Shown piece after piece: positions 10,790-23,584 of a stretch of DNA of 64,000 nucleotides. The position numbers and the translations under genes were made by a program. Within the stretch, counting starts at the first letter, position 1. The number at the start of each line of letters is the position of its first letter. The notes below the pieces were generated by a model. It was not told the origin of the DNA. It saw only the letters and a list, made by a program, of their open reading frames with translations, and searched no databases. The stretch comes from Daucus carota subsp. sativus. Lineage: Eukaryota > Streptophyta > Magnoliopsida > Apiales > Apiaceae. The stretch spans positions 37,632,689 through 37,696,688 of the forward strand of contig NC_030381.2 in assembly GCF_001625215.2 (NCBI RefSeq), given 5' to 3'.

Positions 10790-12335
10790 TCAGTCTGCAT
10801 TTTGGACTTTCTTCAGCACCAACACATCAAAGTTACGAATGCTTTCACTCTGCCAAATGAACTTCATTACGTCACCAACAGCAAGACGCATGTCCGAGCG
10901 AAACTTGATCCAGCCATCATGTATGCACATTCGATTTCCATGTCTCCTGGCACGAACTTGCAGCTTCCAACATCGTTTGCCCTCATATACAGTAATGTAG
11001 TCAAGACGATCCCATCGATCAGAAAGCTTGCTGAACTTTGAAGGAATGTCCTGTAAATTAAAATTAAGAAAGGCCAAAGTTAGAATTAGGTGAAACAAAG
11101 AGGTCTAACAAAACACAATGAGTAGATGAATCATTTACCACTCCATAAGAGTAACGAAGCAAATGGAAGGGTTGGACAACAATTTCAAATGATGGCTCCA
11201 AAACAGCAAATCTCTCAACTACACAATCAGGCGACAAAATTGATAAACAATGTGACTTCAGTTCCAAAAAAATATCAAAATAGATAACTAAGTGCTCAGA
11301 AGCATACCATGAACAGCAGGGATAACTTTCACAAAGATTTCTACCATGGCCGAATCAAAAGCCGAGACAGTGAACTTCTCTCGACCATAATAGGTTAGGA
11401 GCAACACATTAAAGGAGTTCAAGTGACGATAACCCACCATGTTGCACAGACTAGACAACCCATTGATTTTCTTTTCCTTGCGATTATATCCACCAAGAAT
11501 CTTAACACCACAACTCACAGATATTTCCAAGTCTGCTGGAATATACCTACCCAAATGCTCAACAAAGGAAGTAGGCAGCTCCTTAACCAAAAACATAACC
11601 CATTAAAAAATAAAACCCAACAGTACCAATTAAAAAATTTAGCCATTCACAGTACATTAAAATAGATAAAAAATCAAGATCTTTGACAAACAAAAATAAT
11701 TAAATAAAATTCAAAAAAAATCACTAACCACTTCATCAACAACTTTGGGACCAGTTGTAATACCGCGAATAAAACTCCATCCAATCTCACGAATTGAAAC
11801 TACAACGACATTAAGATTTACGTGCGATCAGAACAAACCAGTTGAAAATTAACACAAAACAATCAATCGTTTCAAATAAGAAATGTACCATTCTGTGGAG
11901 AACAATCTTGGAGCTTATGTACAATAGGAGGATACTGGATTTCCCCACCGTCAACACCAATTATGCACAAATCAAACATAAAGCCATCAGAATATGTAAA
12001 GACTAGCAACTGACCACCGGTTACAGAAAAATCAGAGAACAATTCTTTGATACCAAAAAATTGACTCTTTTTCTTATCATAATCCAACCAGAGGGTGTAA
12101 CCAGTGCGCAGTACAATCTTAATAGTTGTAGGAATACGATGACCATATTTCTTGGTGAAAACCTTAGGAACATCCTAAAACCCAAAATGACAAAAAATGA
12201 AAAACAAGCATGCAACGATAATCAAGACTGAAATAACAAGTACAAAACAATGTAGTTCATAATAGTTCATACCAAGATATTAGAACGGCAAGCATCTCGG
12301 CTCAACATTTTCACAAATTTTGGGATTTCGTCCAT
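10790..12335 (-). CDS. Three-B3-domain (REM-like) DNA-binding protein; one exon junction unresolved
   Basis: Plant-specific nuclear DNA-binding protein of the B3/REM type. Exons: 12335-12273 (MDEIPKFVKMLSRDACRSN), 12174-11889, 11799-11729, 11581-11308, a segment ending at 11139, and 11050-10790. Exons 1-2 form the first B3 domain (DVPKVFTKKYGHRIP), exon 4 the second (ELPTSFVEHLGRYIP, then YYGREKFTVSAFD), the last exon the third (DIPSKFSKL, CIHDGWIKF, LAVGDVMKF). The linker PSFEIVVQPFHL before the third domain is typical, so the segment ending at 11139 is coding. Its frame differs from exon 4's, and the open part begins within about 20 nt of exon 4's best donor (GTATGC), too short for a plant intron. 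A small indel, a 50-nt intron or a pseudogene lesion would each explain this. Third-domain residues are intact. Convergent with the RPA-like gene. Confidence 0.75.
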
Positions 12336-12599
12336 TACTGAGATTGCAATGAAAAGAAAAACAATATACATGTTTCAGTTGTGCAAGCATGGCAAAAAAA
12401 TCAAAGAAAAGGTTTCAAACTTTATATATATGGGAAACGGACAAAAAAAATATATGCATACCTCACCCAGAAGCAACAAAAAGAAAAAGGGGGAAAGATG
12501 AAAGAGACGGTGTTCAGAACCCAAAACCCGGCCAGTTTTTATCTACCAAAGCTCGTGACATTTATTACACAACTTCTAACAGCTTAATTAAATCGGACA

Positions 12600-13358
12600 C
12601 AAGTCAACCTGAAATAGTTCTGTAATAAATTAGAGAGAATTTACATTATTCTCTTAATTATAAAAAATTTACAATATTCTCTTAATTAAAACTTATTTAA
12701 CTTTGGGCTTTTTTGTTTATAAATTGACATGTTTTATATTATCGCTTCTAAGAAATTTATACTATTCTGCAAAATATAACAATGTCGGTTAACAATTTTT
12801 AATTATGTTCTCTACAAATTGTATTTTTAATATAATATTTTAAATATGTTCTCTACAAATTGTATTTTTAATATAATTTTTTTAATATGTTCTATACAAA
12901 TTGTATTTTTAATATAATATTAACTTCAAGGGAATTTTACTAATATTAACATGCGTTAAACATAAAATTATCATTAGCATATTCACTTACATTATTCTCC
13001 ATTCAACACGTTACATTACATAACCAATATCTTTTTCGGATTTTCTGTTTATAAAATGACATGTGTTATATTATCGCTCCTAAGAAACTTATAATGCCCT
13101 GAATAATATAACAATGTCGTTTAACAATTTTTTCCTTTACAGATGATTTAAATTCATAACACATCTAATTTTTTTAATATGTTTTCTAATAACTGTATTT
13201 TTAATATAATATTCACTTAAAGGTAATTTAACTTACAATAACATGCGTTAAACAAAAAATTATCAGTAACATTATTATAATATATATTCTCAAATGAGTT
13301 ATTATAGACAAAAAATATTAATTTAAAACTCACCGTGCGAAGCGGGCAATAATCCTAG
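12600..13358 (+). mobile_element. Helitron 3' end with AT-rich internal repeats
   Basis: The right end shows a hairpin-forming GC stretch (CCGTGCGAAGCGGG, 13333-13346) about 10 bp before CTAG (13355-13358), followed by T, as at Helitron 3' termini. The 5' TC end was not found, so the left limit is nominal. Inside, a unit ending TTGTATTTTTAATATAAT recurs three times at ~12800-12920. A block at ~12700-12960 recurs diverged at ~13036-13290. Confidence 0.6.
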
Positions 13359-15308
13359 TATTTTATGTTAGCCACTGGTCGAGTATTGTAATACGGTAAT
13401 ACCTACGTCGACAAAAATATAGAGCTAAAAAATACTGTATAGAGCAACCTGTATGGCGATTTATTTTTTTTATGTTAATATAATATTTTTTCCAGAGTAT
13501 AAAATCAATTCAATAATAAAAAATTATACCGCATCTAAAAAATAGTCGTATTGAACAAACATAAAACAAAATTAATCGCTGAATAATTCATTATTCATGG
13601 AATCAAGCGATTTGTTTAAGATGATATATTTCTTCATGACATCATGCGAATTATTGAAGATGATATATTTACAGGTACCCTTTTCACCACATCCGGTTGG
13701 AGTTAATTTTGTTTGTGCTTAACTCCAACCTGTTTGAACTATCGACCATGATTACAATTCCTTAAGAGTTTTTATCACAAAATCAAAGATCATACTCTCA
13801 CGAATAATGAAAAAAAAAATCAAAACTTTCACCAAGGATAGAAACAACCTAACTTTCAGGAGAGACTACACCAAACCGAAATAATAACTAAAGATTAATA
13901 AACCTTGCATCGGGAGCGAAATAACAAAAATAAAAAAAAAAATGGATTGAAAATCCACCTGCTTGAAATAGAGAAGAAAGACAGCGAAATCTTCAATGAT
14001 TTTATATCTATAAATTCTCCTAAGAATAGATTCGGAGCACAACCACAAAAACAAGAGAAATCAGACTGAAAAGCCACCCACTTTGAAGAAAGACAACGAA
14101 ATCTCTGATTGTTCTAGATCTAACTTCCCTGACAAGAAGTGTTATTCAAAAATTAAGAAGAAAACAAAGTAATTAACTGATTTAGGACTTTCAACCCATA
14201 AAAATTGATGGAAGTTTCAGACCGCTACGATAAAAAGATAAAAATGAATCCTGAATTTGGGTAAAAATAGGCATCTTTTTTCATATTTGACTTGAAAAAA
14301 TTATTAAATTCAAACTAAAATGAGACAAATAAAAATCTAATACAGTTCATAAATAAAAAAAATTTAGGAATTTAAATTTATTTATATTAAACTATCACTT
14401 TCAATATTTTTGATTTCATTATTAAATTTATGCTCCGAAAATATTAAATGTTGTAATACATACTCCCTCTTTTATTTTATATGCATGTCAATTTTTCTAT
14501 ACACAATTGTAGATAGTTTTACATACAATTTAAGCACTTTTTATTTATAATATAATTTACTTTTATTTGTAAATAAATTTTTGAAATTATATAATAATAA
14601 TTTAATATACATGAAAAAATATATAATTCAAGGCTCTCATAAAATAGTGGAATGAGAATAAATTTGTAATTACATATTTACATCTATCAAGGCACTAAAA
14701 TCATCCACGTCAATCCACTAGACTTCTATATCGCCCAGCGTGCAAGCAAGATATTTGTTTGTGTTCAATCTCGAATAATACGACTTTAAAGAAGTACGAC
14801 GGGATAGTGGTAATTTATTTAACATTACCTTTCATCAAATGGATGATAAAATATTTTAGTCCTTCTATTATTCAAGTTTTGTCCCTCCCTTTAGGTAAAG
14901 AAAAAAGGGGAAAAAATAAAATAACGATCACTTGCCCTGAAATATGTCATACCTGACAATTGTGTATATCAATACTTGACCATCTTCCACTTGCAAATCA
15001 AGTTGCAAATATTTATTAGTACACCAAGATAAAACAAGAGAAGTAGAAAAGACATGGATAAAGATTAAATTGTAAGATCGAGTTCCCGAGATAGTTCTAA
15101 TATAATTATTCCGCTTGCTTTAAAAAAAAAAAGAAGAAAACATGAATAAAGACCGAGTGAAAACAAAAATAATAACAAGAAAATTAAATTTTCATGTGAA
15201 AATATAAATAATTATATGATTTCTCTTTCCTGTTTTAATAATTCCGTTTGCAATACTATTTATAATAAAATTATGAAAATGAAGCCGCTAAAATTGTGCT
15301 TGATTTTT
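13359..15308. other. No gene recognised
   Basis: AT-rich intergenic DNA. A lone Stowaway-type end (ACTCCCTC near 14462) has no partner that I could find. Open frames on the minus strand around 13866-14077 are low complexity and not supported. Confidence 0.5.
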
Positions 15309-15356
15309 AATTTATGCATCTGATTTTTTTGTTGACATAAATTTATGCATCTGATT
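15309..15356 (-). mobile_element. Micro-retroinsertion with 17-bp target duplication
   Basis: AATTTATGCATCTGATT is present at 15309-15325 and again at 15340-15356. The 14 bp between read TATGTCAACAAAAA on the minus strand: a short remnant plus an A tract, as left by an extremely 5'-truncated LINE-mobilised element. Confidence 0.6.
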
Positions 15357-15496
15357 GGTTCATAGAAAAATCAATAAAGTAAATACTAGATATCCGAAAT
15401 ATATTCCTATTTTTCGATTAATATTAGTCATTTATCTGTCATGTAATTTGAGGAATTTTTTTAAGAATATAACTTGAAATACGTGAAATTACTCAA

Positions 15497-17228
15497 TCAA
15501 TATACTTATATAAAGGAGAAGCGAGGGGCGTCTAGGTGGCGCCTCTCACATCGCTCTGTTCTATTTTTCTAATTTTCTGGAATTTTCGGATGAAAAATAT
15601 CAAAATCTAGAACTACCTTTTTTAGTTTCGGGAATATTAGAAGCAAGTTTCAGAATCTGATCTTGTTTCAGATTATTTATGGAATATAATATCTTGAAAG
15701 TTTCTGAAATTTTCGGGTGAAATCAATATACTTATATAAAGGAGAAGCGAGGGGCGTCTAGGTGGCGCCTCTCACATCACTTTGTTCTATTTTTCTAATT
15801 TTCTAGAATTTTCGGATGAAATCAATATACTTATATAAAGGAGAAGCGAGGGGCGTCTAGGTGGCGCCTCTCACATCGCTCTGCTCTATTTTTCTAATTT
15901 TCTGGAATTTTCGGATGAAAAATATCAAAATTTAGAACTACCTTTTTTAGTTTCGGGTATATTAGAAGCAAGTTTCAGAATCTGATCTTGTTTCAGATTA
16001 TTTATGGAATATAATATCTTGAAAGTTTCTGAAATTTTCGGGTGAAAAATATCAAAAATTAGAACTACCTTTTTTAGTTTCGGGTATATTAGAAGTAAGT
16101 TTCAGAATCTGATTTTGTTTCAAGATTATTTATGGAATATAATAGCTTGAAAGTTTTAATCTGATTTTGTTTCAGATTATTTAATTATGGGAAAGACAGA
16201 TTATTTATGGAATATGGTAACTTGAAAATTTTAATCTGATTTTGTTCAGATTATTTAATTATGGTAAAGAGTAGCAAACAAGTCTATCTGCACCTATAAA
16301 TACCCGTATAGAACGTAGAGTTTTGAATCATCTAAACACAACCTCCTCTCACAGTACCACAAACATACCTCTTTCTGGTAAGGAGAAGCGAGGGGCGTGT
16401 AGGTGGCGCCTCTCACATCGCTCCGTTCTATTTTTCTAATTTTTTAAAAATTTTGGATGAAAAATATCAAAAATTAGAACTATCTTTCTCTTGCTCGATT
16501 TCTAACTCGGAGATGCCGTTCTTCTGTAACGATAAGTGAAGGCTGTTTATACAGTATTAAAAAAACAAAAGTTGTTGCAAGCAAAGGTAGTTATAGATCG
16601 TCATATTGGAGTCGACAAATCCAAACACGGGAAAAGAATATAGTTTTGACATGATATTAATGGTTGATATCAACAAAATAAATATTAGTGATATGTGTTT
16701 GTTGGTTATTCTTTTATAATATTTGTTTTGTTCATCGAACATGTTTGTTGTTATTAGTTTTTATATGATTTAATTTGTTTACAGGAAAAAATTATTGATG
16801 CATTATCTGTTTGCTCTGTTCAAGTAACTTTTAATAGGGTAGTTATAGACCGCTATCTCATATATTTAAGTTAGATGTTTTTGTGCACAATCAATCCAAA
16901 AAAATTGGAAGAAGGTAACAATGTAAGAAAATAATTACTTTAAAAAAAAATTAAGATTCGCCATACTTTAAATTGTTAATTACGCATATGAATTTATTTT
17001 CATTTTTTCACCTTGAATTATAGTCCAATTTTGCAATTTTATATATTAGTATTGGTTTTACAACCAGATTTTTATAATATAAATTTATTTTATCCTACAA
17101 ATATTAACTTTGAAATATTAATATATTTTTTTATAGACAGCCACAAAATTATTTTATTCTACAAATATTAATATTAAATTATTAATATGATTTTTATAGG
17201 CCGCCGCAACGCGCGGTTTTTCAACTAG
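15497..17228 (+). mobile_element. Non-autonomous Helitron with three stacked 5' ends
   Basis: Right end: GC-rich hairpin CCGCCGCAACGCGCGG (17201-17216), then CTAG (17225-17228) and host T. Left end: TCAATATACTTATATAAAGG at 15497, preceded by A. The same 5' end recurs at 15723 and 15822, each after TTCGGRTGAAA, and a diverged piece (GGAGAAGCGAGGGGCG) appears near 16382. No Rep/helicase is present. It is the same family as the minus-strand Helitron at 49612-51256, sharing both ends and much of the interior. Confidence 0.8.
16295..16302 (+). promoter_or_regulatory. TATA box-like site inside the Helitron
   Basis: TATAAATA followed by a leader-like stretch (CACAACCTCCTCTCAC near 16340). The site and leader recur in the second family member (reverse complement, 50543-50550), suggesting a captured host promoter. 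Confidence 0.5.
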
Positions 17229-17690
17229 TCAATAACTATACTAAAATAAAAGATATGTTGATTATATTTTAATATAATTTTTATTTAAGTGAATAATCAT
17301 TTCAATTTTTTCACGTGTATTAAGATATATTATTGCACCTAAAGTATAGGTTTACGAATATTTTTTGACGACCTTATTTTCAAGTTTATTTTATTTATTT
17401 GAAAATTAAAATTAAAATTATCATTAGTGAATATACAAATTTTAATAGGTATGAGTCTCCGTTCTATAAGTCGGTCATTGATCATGATTATTTTCTATTA
17501 AATTTTTGACTAATTTTCGATTAATCCTCGTTTATTTTAATTAATCTTTATTTTTGTAATTTTTTCGATTAAATCTGATTATCGCTTTGCGACAGACGAT
17601 TTTTCTCAATATATTTCTTGATTTTTTGCCATGCGCACGTTAAAGATGCTATTTAAGCTGTACGAGTTTGCAGTACTAACTACTAACTTG
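17229..17690. other. No gene recognised
   Basis: AT-rich spacer between the Helitron and the next MITE. Confidence 0.5.
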
Positions 17691-17940
17691 TACTCCCTCC
17701 GTCCCCCTGAGTTGTATACATTGGGGGACGGGGATGCGGCACGGACTTTAATGCTCCTGCAAAATGTAGTTGTGTAATTTATTTTTAAATTTTTTTCCTG
17801 AATTAAAGTTTGGATGTTATATTTTTATACAGAAAAAAAATCTCAAAAATAAGTTACGGAACTATATTTTATAAGAGCATTGAAATGCGTGTCGAGCAGT
17901 TAAAAAGAAACGTATAGAATCAAATGGGACAGAGGGAGTA
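17691..17940. mobile_element. Stowaway-like MITE
   Basis: TA-flanked 250-bp element with ends CTCCCTCCGTCCCCCTGA and GGGACAGAGGGAG. Interior words (GGCACGGACTTTAATGC, GAGCATTGAAATGCGTG) mark the same subfamily as the elements at 31787 and 47949. No coding capacity. Confidence 0.85.
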
Positions 17941-18760
17941 TTTTGTATATGCATGTATGGGAATTTAAAAAGATAATCATACAAGTATAAATTCAAACCG
18001 ACACATAACTGAATTCAAAATAATATAGTTTTATAAAATGTATCAAGGTTTTCCAACTATTGATGAAATACAAGTTTTGAAAATTTTATAATATATAATT
18101 TTTCAGAAATTTTGTAATTAAATATTGTTCGATATATTCGTTTTCTTCATCATTTTCTTTCTTAAAATATTTTTAATTGTTTATATATTAATATGTGGTT
18201 TAGGCATCATACCACATATGATATTGTATGGTATTTACAAGCAAATGATTAAGAAGCAAAAAATATTTAAATAAAACTTATAAGTGAATAGTAAAAAGAT
18301 ACGAGGGAGTTTAACTTATTTTGATAAAAATTGGTGAATGAATGGAGGATAACATGAATATATTATATATTTTTAAATTTTAATTTTATTAAATCATGAG
18401 TTTAAATTACATCCCCATGATATATACTCGTAAGAATTGGACACGGAGTTCAATTAAAATGCATAAAATAATGATAAAAAGAAAGTGGATAAAGCTATGG
18501 TATCTATTGATATATCTAGAAAAATATGGTACTGTTTGGAAATTAGAAGTTTACGAAAAATTAGAGGTTTTGGGTGATTTAAAAGTTTGCTAATTCAATC
18601 CGCTAGTCAAAACATCTATTTCAATCCGCTAGTCAAAACATCCAATTCAATCCGCTAACAGCTAACCGCTAATTTTCAAACAGGGCCATATTAAAGTGAT
18701 GGGTGGACAAGTTTTTATAATATAATTTTTTTAATATTTTGATTTTTTTTAAAAAAAATA

Positions 18761-19234
18761 TACTCCTTCTTTTCACATTTTATATGACCGTTATTTCTTC
18801 TTGGGACGTCCAAAAAGAATGAACCTATTATAATTACTATTTTTGAACACTACCTTTCAATATCACACCCACTAACTCTCTATTTTATACTCTCTTTTTA
18901 TCTAATAAACACTATCACACCTAACCCTTTTCCCCAATGTCTCAAATTTATTATTAAATATTGATAGGTCACACCATTTTACCCACTTTCCACCTACATT
19001 TATTACCTTTTTCTTAATCTCCGTGAACTTATTTATTTCTTTTTATTTTGAAATTTTTTATGTAACTTTCCGACTTCTTTTTATCTGAATTTCTCTGAAG
19101 TAATCTATTCGTTTATAATTTAAAATTTCACGTATATCTGTTACTTTCAACTCAACTAACAAAAGCCTGAAATTCTTTGTCCGAATTAATGTTTTGAGTC
19201 AAATTAGTTCACATAAAATAGGACGGAGAGAGTA
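18761..19234. mobile_element. Diverged Stowaway-like MITE
   Basis: TA-flanked ends ACTCCTTCTTTTC and GGACGGAGAGAGT. About 474 bp, AT-rich, non-coding. The ends are more diverged than in the other copies. Confidence 0.55.
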
Positions 19235-19778
19235 TAGAATTGAGTGGGACATTAGAAAAAAATATAAAAATCAATAGAACGGAAAGAGTACAAAATTCAG
19301 TTTTTCTAATAAAAATAATAATCACTAAAAACCAAAATATATGACCTCACGGGTTGATTAGGTACGGGAATGAGTACAAAAGAAACCCAATATGTAGCGA
19401 CAGAAATGAGAGTAAATGTATGTCAGTTACGTAACAGGAGCAACAGCAGGACCGAGGCCTTTAATAAAAACAACCGCACTCGCAGGTAAAATTAAAAAAT
19501 GACCGGAAATAAGTAAATTAAAATTTATAAGTGATTTTGTATGGTGAAAAAGAAAAAATTTATAAGTGATTAAATTATTTGGAAGAAAAAGTATAAGTCC
19601 TGAAATAAAAATTAAAATTCTCATTTTTTTTATAAATACTTTTATACAAATAGGTTAAGATAAAGTAAAAGACAATCTTTTATCAAAAAAAACTTTTTAT
19701 CAAAAAGAAGCCAGAAATGGTCTTCCCCCGAACATGCACACTGACACAGTACACTGATTTGGTAGTATACACATTTCT
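19235..19778. other. No gene recognised
   Basis: AT-rich spacer; the minus-strand open frame at 19427-19624 is not supported. Confidence 0.5.
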
Positions 19779-20404
19779 TACTCCCTCCGTCCCACAAGAT
19801 TCTTTACAGTTTTCTTATTTGGCCGTCCCACCCATTTCTTTACATCACAAAATTTTCCTAAAATAGTTAATGGGTCCCACCACTTTCTCACTTTTTCTTC
19901 CTTTTCACACTACTTTTACTCCACCAACTCTCTTTTATATATTAAAAATCAATGGATCCCACTACTTCACCCACTTTTCTTTCTCTTTTCCACTACTTTA
20001 GAGCAACTCCAAGGGGCTCTCTAAACAAGCTCATAAGTCTAAAATTTAGGAGCAAATCAAAATTTAGTGCTCCAATGGGCTCCTAGATGCTCTTTAAAAA
20101 TTTAGGAGCCTACTCTCTCTCCTTTCTTTTAAAGAGCATCTAGTAGCTCCTAACTCAATATTATATTATTTTTCCTTCAATCTTCTCTCTCTTTTAGTTA
20201 ACTTTTTCCTCTCATTTATATAAAATAAATATAAAATGTGAATAAGGAGCCAAATTTAAAGAGTAGCATTGGAGTTCTCATGTTTTCCGGTGTATTAACT
20301 TACTAGGAGCCACATTTTATATTATTGTTTAGGGAATGATTTAGGAGTACCGTTGGAGATGCTCTTATACTTTACATTGGGTTTGGACACGGAGGGAGGG
20401 AGTA
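19779..20404. mobile_element. Stowaway-like MITE split by a nested Tourist-like MITE
   Basis: Outer ends CTCCCTCCGTCCC (after TA at 19779) and ACGGAGGGAGGGAG (before TA at 20403). The two halves are separated by the element at 20001-20364. Without it the outer element is about 260 bp, the usual size here. Confidence 0.75.
20001..20364. mobile_element. Tourist (PIF/Harbinger)-like MITE nested in a Stowaway
   Basis: Terminal inverted repeats GAGCAACTCCAA and TTGGAGATGCTC, flanked on both sides by TTA (19998-20000 and 20365-20367), the 3-bp target duplication of PIF/Harbinger elements. Confidence 0.8.
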
Positions 20405-21031
20405 TTTGTAAGTTGTTTCTTTTTCATTTTTTTGCTAAATACTTATTTGTAAGTTGTGGATGCACAACTTTAATACAAATTCATGCCAACTTTTGAAAGC
20501 TTTATGAATCATCCAATTAGCTTAAACCACCTTTAAACAAAACATAGAAACAAAAGAGTATGCAATCGGTGATGGTGTTGAAGAGCATATATTCTTTGTT
20601 TTTAAACGAGCGTCTAATATTTAAAATGAGTACCATATCATTTTCAAAATATCACGACTGTGGGAAGTGAAAAATTGATAATAATAATTTTATAGAGAAT
20701 AGAAGAATAGTATTTAAAAGAATAATGAATACAAAGGTTTTTTAAACAAGATTGTAAGAAAAATGATTTGTAATAAAGCGAATGGAAAAAATATAAATAA
20801 ATAAATAGATTCTTAACTCCTACAACAAGAATATAAAATTTATTTTCATTCTCACTTGCATGAATGAATCCATAAAAGGTCCCTTTCATACGGCACTAAC
20901 AAAAACGATCGGTCAAAACGAAATTTCGGACGTGTCTTGATTCCTTCACGTTTTGAGCCCGGTTAGGTTTTGGATTTCTTAATATTTCAGTTCCAGTTTT
21001 GCATGAAGAACGGTAGACCCGAAAATATATA
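20405..21031. other. No gene recognised
   Basis: AT-rich spacer. The minus-strand open frame near 20644-20889 is low complexity. Confidence 0.5.
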
Positions 21032-21277
21032 TACTCCCTCCGTCAATTTTATACGTTTGTTTTTCAAGGCTCGACACACCTTTCAAGACTCTTAAAAAAA
21101 ACATAGTTCTACAATTTATTTTTAAATTTTTTTTTCATAAAAGTATAAATATTATATTTTTATACAAAAAAAGAAAATCCTAAAAATAATTTACACAACT
21201 ATACTATATTGAAGAATTAAAGTCCATGCTGCGCCCCCGTCCCCCGATGTATACTATTGACCGGAACGGAGGGAGTA
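21032..21277. mobile_element. Stowaway-like MITE
   Basis: TA-flanked, ends CTCCCTCCGTCAA and GGAACGGAGGGAG. Followed by a short (TA)n run. Confidence 0.8.
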
Positions 21278-22733
21278 ATATATATATATATATATATTTC
21301 TCCTCATAAATTATTCTTAATTTATTTTTCCTATTTATTGTCTTATATTATATTTTTGTTAATATATTAGTTTACTACTTTCTATAATCCAGATATGAAA
21401 TGATTTACTTTTAATATATAATAGTTTATTATAAAATCTATTCAAGTAAATGTAAATGATTACAGAGTAAAGAAATATAAAGAAAAAGAGTTAAACTAAA
21501 ATCAAAATTTTAATTCTTTTGGTTCGAAACAAAATCGAAATTTAGGGGTCCTTAAAGGTTAATTAAGAACTGAATCGGTTTCTAAAATTCCAACGATTTT
21601 TTCAGGTCCGGTTCGAGCCGGTTGGAACAGTTGCTCACCCAGCTGAAACTCACACAATAAGATACAGGAACACACACCATTTACAAAAGAATGGAGGAAA
21701 AATAAACACAACTCCATCAGATAAAGATTCGGGAATTATCAACACATCCAAACATGAAGCGGCAAATAATAGGAGGGTCATCCAGATATTCTACGAGTTT
21801 CTGGATCTTGGCATGACCACGTAAACAACTTCGTGGTCGCAACAAATACTCCAGGCTAATACCAAGATTTTTAGCAAAGGAGGATATCATCTCAACTACT
21901 AAGATGTCTTAGCTGGGACAATACGGCTCATACGAATATTTGTTTTGTGCTGGGTCGTACCAAAGTGCAGATGCACCACATAACAATTAACAAGTAGATC
22001 AGCGAAAACAGAACCTTCAAAACACGTGTTTTTAAGAGTCTGCTTCATGTTATTTCATTTGCCAGAAGGCGCCATACAAGAAAGTTGAAGATAAGTTTAG
22101 CACACTTTGTACAATAAGCATGCAAAATGGCAGATCATTTGATCTTGGGCGCAATAATCGAGTGAAATGGGACAATAATCGAGATAGTACTCCCCGTTCT
22201 CTAATAACAAGGCGCCAGGGCCCCTTTCATAAGAGATAGAACAATCCCTCACTCGACACCTTAAAGTTGATCAGTACAAAAACATTGTGATCCGTCTTAC
22301 TCATTTTTAAGTCTTTAACCATGCCTCCAACTTTTTGATGAAAAATGCTAGGATTCAAGCCCAGAAATTTCAAGATTTCCCCTGATAAGTTCGACCACGT
22401 TAAAATTTAAAGTTAAAAACTAATAAATTTCCAGTTAATAAGTTTGACCTCCAGCTTTTGCACAAGCAGGAAGCTCAAAAATAGGGCAGTTTCAGATGTC
22501 TACAAGCATCAACAATCTCGAAAAGAGTATTCACAATAAATTTAATTAACAAGTTAAAATTCATATGCTTCTGATTGAAAATCGCAGAACTAATCTGCAG
22601 AAACCAAGTATGCCATCTCCCGCATAGGAATTCCTTAACACTATACAAACAAATAAATAAAACTAATATATATCGATATTTCTTGCTTAAACCAATAGAG
22701 ATACCTCAACTGCTACACATGATCGGATCGAAG

Positions 22734-22823
22734 CTACATCCACAAACAAAAGCACAATAAGCCCGTCATATCTTGCACAAATAATACAAGAAACAGCCCC
22801 AGAGCAGGGAGAAAGATGGCCAT
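22734..22823 (-). CDS. Candidate 29-aa hydrophobic small ORF (copy 1)
   Basis: ATG to TAG, 29 aa, starting MAIFLPALGLFLVLF and ending FCLWM: one likely membrane segment. The same ORF, same length and no indel, is at 25112-25201 in copy 2. Between the copies there are about four synonymous and five conservative replacement changes. Family unknown. It could also be the C-terminal exon of a longer gene, since the frame stays open upstream (…HHHTAGLV). Function not assigned. Confidence 0.35.
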   Translation of the reverse strand: MAIFLPALGLFLVLFVQDMTGLLCFCLWM

Positions 22824-23584
22824 CACAAGTCCTGCAGTGTGATGGTGTTCAGAACTAGAATGACTTGCAGCCCGAAGATCCTTTACAGCTTTGATTCAAC
22901 AACCACAGATCATAATCTATCTTAAGAGTTGCCAGAAAATTGAGATCAGAGCTCTGTAAGGACAGTAAATTTTTTTTGGTCAGAGCAAAAGTTCATCACA
23001 TATTTGTTTGGTCTAGTATATGCTGGTTGACGGTAGTTACGAAGTTGATTGGCCTTGGTTCCAGGCCTACAAAGAGAAAAAAGCCAGCGTAACAAATCGA
23101 GAGGCTGGTTGGCTGAGATTAAAAAAAATTACCTATTATTTTAAGTAAAAATGTGAATCATAAGTAATAGGAAAAAAAATACTGGCTTTCTCAACTTTCT
23201 ATTTCTCTCCGTGGAGTTTTTTAGAGGTGCTTCTGATTCTTCACACAAATGGGTAGAAGCCGGCTTTCTGTGAAAAGAATCCCAACTTCTCATTCCCCAA
23301 ACATGGACCTAGTATTATTATCATCAGAGAAAAGAGAATATTTTGCAACGCAACAGACATCTCACAATAATTTCCATGTCACATCTCATCGTATATCTCA
23401 GCACCTTAATAATTTAAAACTACCTTAACCAGTTCTGCATATATCTATCGCTTTCGCCTGTGCTAGCATCCAAGGTTCCGTTCACACTTCATAGTCAATT
23501 TAAAACTTACAACAATTTTTCTAAACATATATTTATTTATAAATATATGTATTCTAAATGGATGAAGTAGAACAACTATCTTAC

